In this document: piece by piece, positions 6,112 to 12,169 of the stretch | How positions within the stretch are numbered: the first letter of the stretch is position 1 | How the letters are laid out: the number at the start of each line of letters is the position of its first letter | Assembly (NCBI GenBank): GCA_934101495.1 | Contig: CAKORG010000026.1 | Coordinates: 1 to 12,169 of the forward strand | DNA from: an uncultured Bacilli bacterium | GTDB lineage: Bacteria; Bacillota_I; Bacilli_A; RF39; UBA660 | Length of the DNA stretch: 12,169 nt | Direction: 5' to 3' | Notes under the pieces: generated by a model | Database searches by the model: none | Told to the model about the DNA's origin: nothing | The model's input: the letters and a program-made list of their open reading frames with translations, nothing else | Position numbers and translations under genes: made by a program

Positions 6112-6807
6112 ATGTTTTTAAACTTACTCAATATTATTAAAGGAATGTTGTTTTTCACTGGTTCTTATTCTAACAATGTATTTCCAGAACCACTTTCTAC
6201 TAAAGAAGAAGAGGATTGTATAAATAAAATGTTAAACGGGGATAAAGAAGCAAGAAATAAATTAATTGAACACAATTTAAGATTAGTGGCTCATATTGTT
6301 AAAAAGTATGATACTAAAGAGACTATGACTGATGATTTAATAAGTATTGGAACTATTGGACTTATCAAAGGTATTGATACCTATAATGGTGATAAAAAAA
6401 CGAAGATAACTACATATGCTGCTAGATGTATTCAAAATGAAATACTAATGCACTTTCGAAGTCAAAAGAAATATGGCCCAACAGTATCTTTAAATGATGC
6501 CATAGGTCATGATAAAGAAGGAAATGAAATAAATTTAATTGATGTTATTAAAGATAAAAATGTTGATTTATTTGAAACACTTGATTTAAAAAATAATATT
6601 AATCTTCTAAAGAAATACTTAAAATTACTAAATAAAAGAGAAAAAGAAATAATAATTAAAAGATATGGCCTTAATAATACTAAAGATATGACTCAAAAAG
6701 AAATAGCAGATGAACTAAGGATTTCAAGAAGTTATGTTTCCAGAATAGAAAAAAGAGCACTTACAAAAATGCTCACTGAGTTTATAAAGAATAAAAATAT
6801 TGATTAA
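6112..6807 (+). CDS. sigK: Pro-sigma-K, late mother-cell sporulation sigma factor
   Basis: In spore formers sigma-K directs the final mother-cell stage of sporulation and is made as a membrane-tethered precursor. The 231-residue protein closely follows B. subtilis SigK: SYSNNVFPEPLS, NKLIEHNLRLVAHIVKKY (about 50-66), DDLISIGTIGLIKGI, TYAARCIQNEILMH, IGHDKEGNEINLIDV, and region 4 at about 171-222 ending ISRSYVSRIEKRALTKM. I start at ATG 6112 rather than the in-frame ATG at 6100, because the latter overlaps the GAGGTG ribosome-binding site (6102-6107). This also gives an 18-residue hydrophobic pro-sequence ending at a Ser18-Tyr19 junction equivalent to the Bacillus processing site. The gene is uninterrupted, with no skin-like element. 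It ends in a TTAA shared with the convergent channel gene. A non-sporulation role after lineage-specific loss of sporulation cannot be excluded. Confidence 0.93.
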   Translation: MFLNLLNIIKGMLFFTGSYSNNVFPEPLSTKEEEDCINKMLNGDKEARNKLIEHNLRLVAHIVKKYDTKETMTDDLISIGTIGLIKGIDTYNGDKKTKITTYAARCIQNEILMHFRSQKKYGPTVSLNDAIGHDKEGNEINLIDVIKDKNVDLFETLDLKNNINLLKKYLKLLNKREKEIIIKRYGLNNTKDMTQKEIADELRISRSYVSRIEKRALTKMLTEFIKNKNID

Positions 6808-7415
6808 TCCTTAATGTAAAGATTAAATAATGGCAAAATAAATGCCCCTATGGAATTACCAAGTATCATAACCCCAACATAACCTAAAGTTTTAAGTGAC
6901 CAAACATCAGCTACAGAAAAATAATATATATTAGCAATACAATGTTCAAATCCACATAAGATAAATACTACAACCCCTAAATATACAACTAAATATTTAC
7001 CAAAATCATTTACTTTCTTAAATCCATTTACAGCAAAATACATAAGTAAACCACAAAATATTGAAAGTATAAAAATACTCAATAAACTATCATTTAACTT
7101 TGCTACAGCAAGTATATCAGATTTACTTTTAACATTAGAATAAATTCTTGTATACCTTAGAATAAAACCTATAAAAGATGCCCCGATAAAATTACCAACT
7201 AAAGTAATAAACATTTCCTTTATATATTTTAAATTGAAATTATTAACCAAATAACCAATCTTACCTGTATAAAGATTAAAATTACAAAGCAAAACACTAA
7301 CAAGACCAATCGTAAACAAACTAGCACCAACTACTTTATTATCAAGTGATAAATAAACCGTACCACCAATAGCAATCATAATACCAGCCAAAATACTTTT
7401 CAAAAAACATTTCAC
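6804..7415 (-). CDS. Formate/nitrite transporter (FNT) family channel
   Basis: FNT proteins are pentameric aquaporin-like channels that pass formate, nitrite, lactate or hydrosulfide across the membrane. The 203-residue product has about six hydrophobic segments and family marks: AGIMIAIGGTVYLS (10-23), LYTGK (48-52), GNFIG (74-78), a lysine in AVAKLNDS (K106), GFEHCIAN with the channel histidine at 158, and GNSIG (186-190). It is shorter than FocA (about 285), as is common in related Firmicutes. I start at GTG 7415, preceded by AGAGGTAG at good spacing and one base after the upstream stop; this yields the usual short MKCFLKSILAG start. The longer ATG start at 7457 would overlap the upstream gene by 41 bases. 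Substrate is not determinable, though a fermentative anaerobe would favour formate. Coupling to the upstream gene is likely. Confidence 0.88.
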   Translation of the reverse strand: MKCFLKSILAGIMIAIGGTVYLSLDNKVVGASLFTIGLVSVLLCNFNLYTGKIGYLVNNFNLKYIKEMFITLVGNFIGASFIGFILRYTRIYSNVKSKSDILAVAKLNDSLLSIFILSIFCGLLMYFAVNGFKKVNDFGKYLVVYLGVVVFILCGFEHCIANIYYFSVADVWSLKTLGYVGVMILGNSIGAFILPLFNLYIKD

Positions 7416-7416
7416 A

Positions 7417-7731
7417 CTATCTACCTCTTTTACTAACCAATTCATAAATACACTCATATTTTATTTCACCATTATGATTAACTTCTTTAATATATTTAAC
7501 TGGATATCCTTTATCAATTAATGCATATCTCAAAATATCAAAATATGATCTATTATTAAGTTCTCTTAATCTTTTAGCTTCTTCACCATGATATTGACAT
7601 CTATCCATTAAATAAACTCCAGTTTCACATCTTACTATCTCGCCATTAAGAAAATCCATAATTTTTTCCAAATAATTCTTCATAATACTTTGAGCATCAC
7701 TGAGCGATAAAACTATTCTTTCAAATCTCAT
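7417..7731 (-). CDS. Hypothetical protein, 104 residues, no family recognised
   Basis: ATG at 7731 follows a strong GGAGG ribosome-binding site (about 7742-7738). The protein is soluble and charged. A helical N-terminal half (SLSDAQSIMKNYLEKIMDF) precedes a segment with RCETGVYLMDRCQYHGEE and a C-terminal part (FDILRYALIDKGYPVKYIKE, then a likely beta hairpin HNGEIKYECIYELV). The C-x(n)-C-x-x-H pattern is not an obvious metal site. It lies immediately after the rpsP-khpA terminator and one base before the channel gene's GTG, so it may be expressed by readthrough and is probably co-translated with the channel. I do not recognise a function. Confidence 0.75.
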   Translation of the reverse strand: MRFERIVLSLSDAQSIMKNYLEKIMDFLNGEIVRCETGVYLMDRCQYHGEEAKRLRELNNRSYFDILRYALIDKGYPVKYIKEVNHNGEIKYECIYELVSKRGR

Positions 7732-7750
7732 ATAAACCTCCTTTATTTCA

Positions 7751-7777
7751 AAAAAATTAAGTATCTCTACTTAATTT
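7751..7777 (-). terminator. Intrinsic terminator after rpsP-khpA
   Basis: On the minus strand AAATTAAGTA (7777-7768) pairs perfectly over 10 bp with TACTTAATTT (7763-7754) around a GAGA tetraloop, followed by a run of six T (7756-7751). The stem begins inside the khpA stop codon. About 20 bases later lies the hypothetical gene, which must be reached by readthrough unless it has an unseen promoter. Confidence 0.85.
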
Positions 7778-8018
7778 AAAAAGCTTCAATATTCAATTTA
7801 ATTTTATGCATTTTATGAATATATGCATAAGCATAAACTAGTGTTCTAAGTGCATGAGCATTTTTACCAGCTTTTCCTATTACATATTTCATATCAGCCT
7901 CAGGTACCATTACTTCAATAATAGTAAATTCATCTTCTTTAAATTCTTGTACTTTTATCATATCTGGATCTTCTACAAGACTTTTAACTAAAAATTCTGT
8001 ATATTCTACTATATTCAT
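7776..8018 (-). CDS. khpA: KH-domain RNA-binding protein KhpA
   Basis: KhpA is a small KH-domain RNA-binding protein that, in Gram-positive bacteria, pairs with KhpB and affects cell elongation and division. The 80-residue product has the full short KH fold: a beta strand region (FTIIEVMVPEADM, 31-43), then the RNA-binding GxxG loop in IGKAGKNAHAL (G48-G51), then the long helix and final strand (HKIKLNIEAF). Length matches the family (about 75-85). It starts two bases after the rpsP stop, with AAGGTAAG provided by the end of rpsP, so the two are co-transcribed and probably coupled. This rpsP-khpA order is the usual Firmicute arrangement, but the rimM-trmD-rplS genes that commonly follow are absent here. 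Confidence 0.93.
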   Translation of the reverse strand: MNIVEYTEFLVKSLVEDPDMIKVQEFKEDEFTIIEVMVPEADMKYVIGKAGKNAHALRTLVYAYAYIHKMHKIKLNIEAF

Positions 8019-8020
8019 AA

Positions 8021-8293
8021 TTACTTACCTTTTTTGCTTGATGCAAATTCTTTTAAAATACCTTCATTTTTAAGTAAAGTTTTAACTGTATCAGTTGGTT
8101 CTGCTCCATTATTTAACCATTTAATAGCAACTTCCTTATCAATTTTGATTTCAGCTGGTTTTGCTACTGGATTGTAAGTACCTACAGTTTCAATAAATCT
8201 TCCATCTCTTGGAAATCTTGAATCTGCAGCTACAATACGATAAAATGGTTTTTGTTTAGAACCCATTCTTTTAAGTCTTAATTTAACTGCCAT
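8021..8293 (-). CDS. rpsP: Small ribosomal subunit protein bS16
   Basis: bS16 is a 30S assembly protein. The 90-residue sequence is canonical: MAVKLRLKRMGSKQKPFYRI, VAADSRFPRDGRFIETVGTY, NP, then IKIDKEVAIKWLNNGAEPTDTV and a basic tail. AGGAGG lies 8-13 bases upstream of ATG 8293. It is the first gene of an rpsP-khpA unit with its own strong promoter; the usual upstream ffh is replaced by a divergently transcribed LtaS-family gene. Confidence 0.97.
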   Translation of the reverse strand: MAVKLRLKRMGSKQKPFYRIVAADSRFPRDGRFIETVGTYNPVAKPAEIKIDKEVAIKWLNNGAEPTDTVKTLLKNEGILKEFASSKKGK

Positions 8294-8325
8294 ATATTCT
8301 CCTCCTCACTAAATTAACTAAATTA

Positions 8326-8354
8326 ATCTTATCACATAAAATTATATGTGTCAA
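8326..8354 (-). promoter_or_regulatory. Promoter of rpsP-khpA
   Basis: The minus strand has TTGACA (8354-8349), a 17-base spacer and TAAGAT (8331-8326). An inverted repeat (CACATA at 8333-8338 and TATGTG at 8345-8350) fills the spacer and touches the -35, possibly by chance or as an operator. Confidence 0.8.
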
Positions 8355-8377
8355 CCTTTTTTTGTTGACTATCAAGC

Positions 8378-8406
8378 TTTACAAAACAATCTATTTATAG
8401 TATACT
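8378..8406 (+). promoter_or_regulatory. Promoter of the LtaS-family gene
   Basis: TTTACA (8378-8383), a 17-base spacer and TATACT (8401-8406) match sigma-A. The predicted start near 8413 leaves only about 14 bases of leader, consisting of little more than the ribosome-binding site. It is divergent from the rpsP promoter. Confidence 0.7.
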
Positions 8407-8426
8407 TTATCTAGTGGTGATTTATT

Positions 8427-10340
8427 TTGAAAAAAAAACAAACTAAAAAAACAACATTTAAAGTTAAGATTAAAAAAGTATATAATATAGTTAAAACTTT
8501 TATAAAAAAATACTATTATTTATTACTATTAGCTTTACCATTTATTTTAATAGATATATTTACAAGATATAAAGTAGAATTTTATGGTTTACTAAAGCTA
8601 GTTCCAAACCTCTTTACTCTATTATGGATTTCTCTCATTATAAGTATATGTTTATTTTCCAAAAAGAAAATTGGTAAAATCATTTATATTTTATTTTTTA
8701 TACTTAGTTTAGCACTATATTTAGTAAATAATATTTATTACTCTATGACAAGTGTCTTTTTTGACTTTAGTATGGTCATGCTGGCTGGTGAAGGTTCAGA
8801 ATATCTTCTTGACTCCATTAAAAATTGTGATTTATCAGTTTATTTATTCTTGATACCAATATTTATAACTTTTATACTAGCTTTAAAAATATATCCAAAA
8901 GAAGAACACAAATCTCACAAAAATATATTAATAACAATATTTATTTTTATTCTTCTTCATAGTATTACTCCATCTCTTTTAGGTAAAGCAAATGAAGAAC
9001 TAACATGGAGTACATGGCGTAATCCAAGAAATATTTATAATAGTTTTAATGATAACAATAAAGCAATGAAAGTATCTGGTTTATATGAATATACTGTTAG
9101 AAACTTCTATATAATATTTCTAAAACGTGAAACCACTAATGAAAAAGATATTGAGTTTTTAAAAGAAGAATATGCTAAAGAAAAAGAAACAAATAAAAAT
9201 AAATATACAGGAAAATATAAAGATAATAATTTAATTATTGTACAGCTCGAAGGTATAGACTCTTGGCTAATTAATAAAAATGATACTCCGACTCTTTATA
9301 ATATGATGAAAAACTCCATTAATTTTACTAATCATTATTCATATTATAATGGTGGTGGTTCAACATTTAATTCAGAGTTTGCTGTAAACACAGGGTTTAT
9401 TACTCCCCTTTCATATACTCAAAATGCTTATACATTTAATAAAAATTCATTCCCATATAGCTTAGCGCATTTATTTAAAGATCAAGGTTATACAGTTAAT
9501 GCTTTTCATATGAATACTAAAGAATATTATTCTAGAGGTACTAACTATAAAAACTGGGGTTATGATAACTATTATGGCCTAGTGGACCAAAATACATATA
9601 AAGATAATTCATACTATCTAGATAGAGAACTTCTTTTAAACAAAGAATTCAAAGAAAAGATGTTTGGTAATGAAAAGTTTGTAGATTATATTATAACTTA
9701 TACAAATCATATGCCTTTTAGTGCTGAAAAAGGAAATTGTAAGATGCTTCTTGATTTAGATAGTAAAGAAAATGAAAATATAAGTTATGATTTAACTGAA
9801 GAAGATTGTGCAAGAAGACAAGCAAAAGAAACAGATTACATGATAGAACTTTTAGTTAAAGAATTAAAGGAAAGAGAACTATTTGATAAAACAACAATCG
9901 TAGTTCTAACAGACCATTACCTATATACTTTGTCAGATAAAACAATATTAAATAAATATAAAAATACAAGTAATAACTTAATTAATCATACACCATTCTT
10001 TATTTATACCAACAATAAAGATAAAAGAACAATTAGAACTGTTACATCACAATTAAATGTTTTACCAACAGTACTTAACTTATTTGGTATAGATTACAAT
10101 CCTAACTATTATATTGGGCAAGATGCATTAAGCAATAATTATCAAAAAATAGTATTCTTTAGTGATTACTCGTGGTATGATGGCAATGTTTATGTAGATG
10201 GTGGTGCAGTTACTAATAATAAATATATTAACCAGAATACTTTAGAAGAAAAGAATTATTATGTGAATTATTTAATAAAGAAAAATGATTTAACACTTAA
10301 ATATAATTATTTTAAAGATATAGAAAAGAGTTCAAAATGA
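8427..10340 (+). CDS. LtaS-family lipoteichoic acid synthase / phosphoglycerol transferase
   Basis: LtaS-type enzymes transfer glycerol-phosphate from phosphatidylglycerol to build lipoteichoic acid outside the membrane. The 637-residue protein has five N-terminal membrane segments (about 30-48, 58-78, 83-104, 137-155, 165-184) and an extracellular alkaline-phosphatase/sulfatase-type domain from about 265. Visible active-site elements: E275 in VQLEGIDSW (metal), T313 in GGGSTFNSEF (catalytic threonine), H428 in YTNHMPF, D496-H497 in VVLTDHYLY (metal) and H521 in NHTPFFIY. Length matches LtaS (about 640-650). The start is TTG, with GGTGAT (8416-8421) at good spacing and no better ATG. It is a monocistronic unit between a promoter and a terminator. 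With the PBP it shows a walled Gram-positive cell. Whether it is the main LTA synthase or a primase or stress paralog (YvgJ/YqgS-like) cannot be told. Confidence 0.93.
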   Translation: MKKKQTKKTTFKVKIKKVYNIVKTFIKKYYYLLLLALPFILIDIFTRYKVEFYGLLKLVPNLFTLLWISLIISICLFSKKKIGKIIYILFFILSLALYLVNNIYYSMTSVFFDFSMVMLAGEGSEYLLDSIKNCDLSVYLFLIPIFITFILALKIYPKEEHKSHKNILITIFIFILLHSITPSLLGKANEELTWSTWRNPRNIYNSFNDNNKAMKVSGLYEYTVRNFYIIFLKRETTNEKDIEFLKEEYAKEKETNKNKYTGKYKDNNLIIVQLEGIDSWLINKNDTPTLYNMMKNSINFTNHYSYYNGGGSTFNSEFAVNTGFITPLSYTQNAYTFNKNSFPYSLAHLFKDQGYTVNAFHMNTKEYYSRGTNYKNWGYDNYYGLVDQNTYKDNSYYLDRELLLNKEFKEKMFGNEKFVDYIITYTNHMPFSAEKGNCKMLLDLDSKENENISYDLTEEDCARRQAKETDYMIELLVKELKERELFDKTTIVVLTDHYLYTLSDKTILNKYKNTSNNLINHTPFFIYTNNKDKRTIRTVTSQLNVLPTVLNLFGIDYNPNYYIGQDALSNNYQKIVFFSDYSWYDGNVYVDGGAVTNNKYINQNTLEEKNYYVNYLIKKNDLTLKYNYFKDIEKSSK

Positions 10341-10353
10341 TTTGAACTCTTTT
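10324..10353. terminator. Terminator shared by the LtaS-family and surface-protein genes
   Basis: A perfect 13-bp stem (AAAAGAGTTCAAA at 10324-10336 with TTTGAACTCTTTT at 10341-10353) has an ATGA loop that contains the LtaS-family stop codon TGA. The symmetrical A/T-rich arms could work in both directions for the two convergent genes. The T-tract is only the end of the arm, so efficiency may be moderate. Confidence 0.7.
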
Positions 10354-10399
10354 AAAGTGATTACTATTATATTTTATCAATGCCTTTTTAAGCAAACCA

Positions 10400-12169
10400 T
10401 CACACTACCAAAGTTATTGGTGAATTTTTAGTTCCAGATCCTCCAGCATAGAGAACAGAAGGATTAAGATAAAATACTGGATAAATCACACCGCTGCTAT
10501 TCGTACCAAGTGACAATATATTGCCGGAACTGGAAAAACAGAACACATAGTTACTATTTGAAAAATTAGGTGTTATTGTCCATTCATAATAATAGCCCTT
10601 GTACATCCAATTTACTGATGTTATTGTTGAACTATTATAACTACTTAACGTTGCAGTCCATGCAATTGGATCTGCTGCAAATCCATAATCACTTGCATAC
10701 ATTAATCCTATTTTCGATACTCCATCGCTAGGGCCAAATGTTTTGGTAGCATTCGTTATTTCGGCAGTATACATTGCTTTTGCAGTGACTGAATTTGTGG
10801 TATGACCACCTACTTTCCATGTTGTATCCTCAATCATATTTGACCATATACTTCCAATATTATTCAAATAATTCGTATTCAAATTTATCGTATTCAATTC
10901 GGAATATTTCCAATTGTTACAGCCGCCGTCCGATTTTGCAGCAATAATATTTTTCTTAGCAGGTTTTCTAATAGTCGATGTTTCAAAGTACATTGTTGAA
11001 GTACTTGGACATGAGTCTAAATTCGACAATTTATATGTTGTATATGTTGTATCTGGTACATAGGTCCCATCTGTTCCCAATAGTCCACTTAATGCCTCTG
11101 TAGCTTTTATTAGCTTTACATTATCCCCAAATACTCCGATTATTCTATATAAGTTATTCTCTGGACAAGTACTTGCATTTGAACCAAAACAAACATAATT
11201 ATTTGGGTTCGCACCAGCATATCTATAACTATTGTCTCCTGCTCCATTTGCTAAGCTAGAATTGTGATAATATATATCATTTGCTCCTTGTGTTCCTTTA
11301 TATAATGATTTTACGTAACTTGCTAGTGTTACTGGATTACTTGTCTTCGAACTAGCAACAAATACATTTGAATATTTGTTATTACTATCCATAACTTTAA
11401 TAACAATTTTATAACTAGTATTCTTAATTAAGCTATTAAATGTATAAGAGTTACTTGTAGATTCAACAAATGCATTTCCACCATCAATTGAGTAATAATA
11501 CTTTGATATATTATTTGTTCCTTTGGTTGCTGTTACTACAGCTGTTATTGAGTTCGATGTTACTGTAGTTTCTACTTTATTTATTATTGGATATACATAA
11601 TTATCTGAGTAATAATTATACTCATATGTATTTGATTTTAATTTCTTTTTATCTACTACATAAGCTGATACTTTATAGTCTTTTGATGAATTTAAATTAG
11701 TAAATGTATGTGAACTAGATGTACTTTCAACATATGTTAAAGTATTAGCTGCCAATTTATTACTCAATCTTTGCACTTTATTTTCATTATTATTTAACAT
11801 CGCTATACCATTTGATTCTTCAATAGCATAATAATACTTATCTATTTCATTACTTCCTTGTTCAACATTTAAGTTAACTGTTAAATTTGTTCCACTTTTT
11901 GTGGCACTAAGTGTATTTATTGTATTTGGTTTATAATTATCAAATGAATCTTTTGATATTAATACTTGACCAGAAAATGATTTACCGGCATTCTTACTTT
12001 GGTCTGCATTGTAATTTACAAATGTTGATGTTATATTCCATGTATCTGTTTTGGTACTTGTTGTTGTTATTTCTCTATTACTTAAAAGTGTTATTAATCC
12101 TGTTTTAGTTGTAATATCAAAACCAGATATTGATGCACCTTTTCCATCCGTTACTGTTTTATATTCAAG
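10400..12169 (-). CDS. Large surface/secreted protein with FN3-like modules, 5' end beyond window
   Basis: The frame is open from the window edge (first codon at 12169) to TGA at 10402-10400, giving 589 visible residues; the Met at 11800 is internal. Visible residues 1-82 form a beta-rich domain (TWNITSTFVNYNADQSKNAG, then KSFSGQVLI). Two fibronectin-III-like modules follow at about 83-194 and 195-278. They share DKYYYAIEES/SKYYYSIDGG, VESTSSSHTF/VESTSNSYTF and a final YKVSAYV/YKIVIKV strand. Residues 283-589 are a large Ser/Thr/Asn-rich domain (YRYAGANPNNYVCFGSN, LYRIIGVFGDNVKLIK, LLGTDGTY, IGLMYASDYGFAADP, ending PVFYLNPSVLYAGGSGTKNS). It contains five cysteines, including a C-x7-C pair. 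I associate such domains with prepilin-like or cell-surface proteins of uncultured gut Firmicutes; the N-terminus that would show this is missing. There is no C-terminal LPXTG or membrane anchor. An adhesin or matrix role is inference. Confidence 0.8.
   Translation of the reverse strand, partial: LEYKTVTDGKGASISGFDITTKTGLITLLSNREITTTSTKTDTWNITSTFVNYNADQSKNAGKSFSGQVLISKDSFDNYKPNTINTLSATKSGTNLTVNLNVEQGSNEIDKYYYAIEESNGIAMLNNNENKVQRLSNKLAANTLTYVESTSSSHTFTNLNSSKDYKVSAYVVDKKKLKSNTYEYNYYSDNYVYPIINKVETTVTSNSITAVVTATKGTNNISKYYYSIDGGNAFVESTSNSYTFNSLIKNTSYKIVIKVMDSNNKYSNVFVASSKTSNPVTLASYVKSLYKGTQGANDIYYHNSSLANGAGDNSYRYAGANPNNYVCFGSNASTCPENNLYRIIGVFGDNVKLIKATEALSGLLGTDGTYVPDTTYTTYKLSNLDSCPSTSTMYFETSTIRKPAKKNIIAAKSDGGCNNWKYSELNTINLNTNYLNNIGSIWSNMIEDTTWKVGGHTTNSVTAKAMYTAEITNATKTFGPSDGVSKIGLMYASDYGFAADPIAWTATLSSYNSSTITSVNWMYKGYYYEWTITPNFSNSNYVFCFSSSGNILSLGTNSSGVIYPVFYLNPSVLYAGGSGTKNSPITLVV

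Noticed and set aside
6112..6807. skin-type prophage interruption of sigK
   Set aside because: The sigK reading frame is continuous and no recombinase gene is present.
7416..7457. Channel gene start at ATG 7457
   Set aside because: It would overlap the upstream gene by 41 bases and add a polar extension; GTG 7415 has a well-placed ribosome-binding site and gives the typical FNT N-terminus.
10400..11800. Surface protein starting at the Met at 11800
   Set aside because: The frame stays open for 123 further codons to the window end, including the first half of an FN3-like module, and there is no ribosome-binding site at 11800.
11911..12108. 65-codon plus-strand open frame
   Set aside because: It is antisense to the open, well-behaved frame of the surface protein, lacks a ribosome-binding site and has a low-complexity Leu/Tyr composition from complementing Asn/Lys/Thr codons.
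1..12169. Mycoplasma-type genetic code (TGA = Trp)
   Set aside because: TGA acts as the stop of the DUF2624-like, LtaS-family and surface-protein genes, and tryptophans are encoded by TGG.

Overview
The window is very AT-rich DNA from a walled, low-GC Firmicute. Several genes end in TGA and tryptophan is encoded by TGG, so the standard bacterial code applies and this is not a Mycoplasma-type genome. The gene set is Bacilli-like: infC with an L20-type attenuator leader, rpsP-khpA, a class B penicillin-binding protein, a lipoteichoic acid synthase-like enzyme and a sporulation sigma-K. The C-terminal domain of the surface protein at the right edge resembles proteins I associate with uncultured gut Firmicutes (RF39/CAG-type Bacilli). 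That placement is inference. The sigK ortholog suggests a spore former or a descendant of one.

Left part (1-3252): on the minus strand a class B PBP (975-2942) is followed by a 432-base gap. The gap holds a possible gene remnant with its own promoter-like sequence, then a strong promoter, an attenuator leader, and infC, which starts with ATT and whose presumed stop codon straddles the window edge. A small DUF2624-like gene (2966-3217, plus) diverges from the PBP gene.

Central part (3230-6807): two sigma-factor genes diverge from a 62-74 bp spacer. On the minus strand is a 935-residue protein with a complete sigma-70 core (regions 1.2 to 4) in its first ~365 residues. It continues into six ~82-residue repeats marked by a [K/R][A/V]FG signature, and ends in a second region-4-like helix-turn-helix. 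On the plus strand is a pro-sigma-K ortholog that retains the Ser-Tyr processing junction. The giant repeat-bearing sigma factor is the most unusual object in the window.

Right part (6804-12169): a formate/nitrite-type channel gene and an unrecognised 104-residue protein lie downstream of rpsP-khpA on the minus strand, behind an intrinsic terminator. A divergent pair of promoters separates rpsP from an LtaS-family phosphoglycerol transferase (plus). The last gene (10400-12169, minus) is a surface protein that is 5'-truncated by the window end. It has two fibronectin-III-like modules and a large C-terminal domain.

Several terminators are built into the last codons of the genes they serve (3211-3252, 7751-7777, 10324-10353), and sigK and the channel gene share overlapping stop codons, so the region is tightly packed. 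I see no tRNA, rRNA, CRISPR array or insertion sequence.
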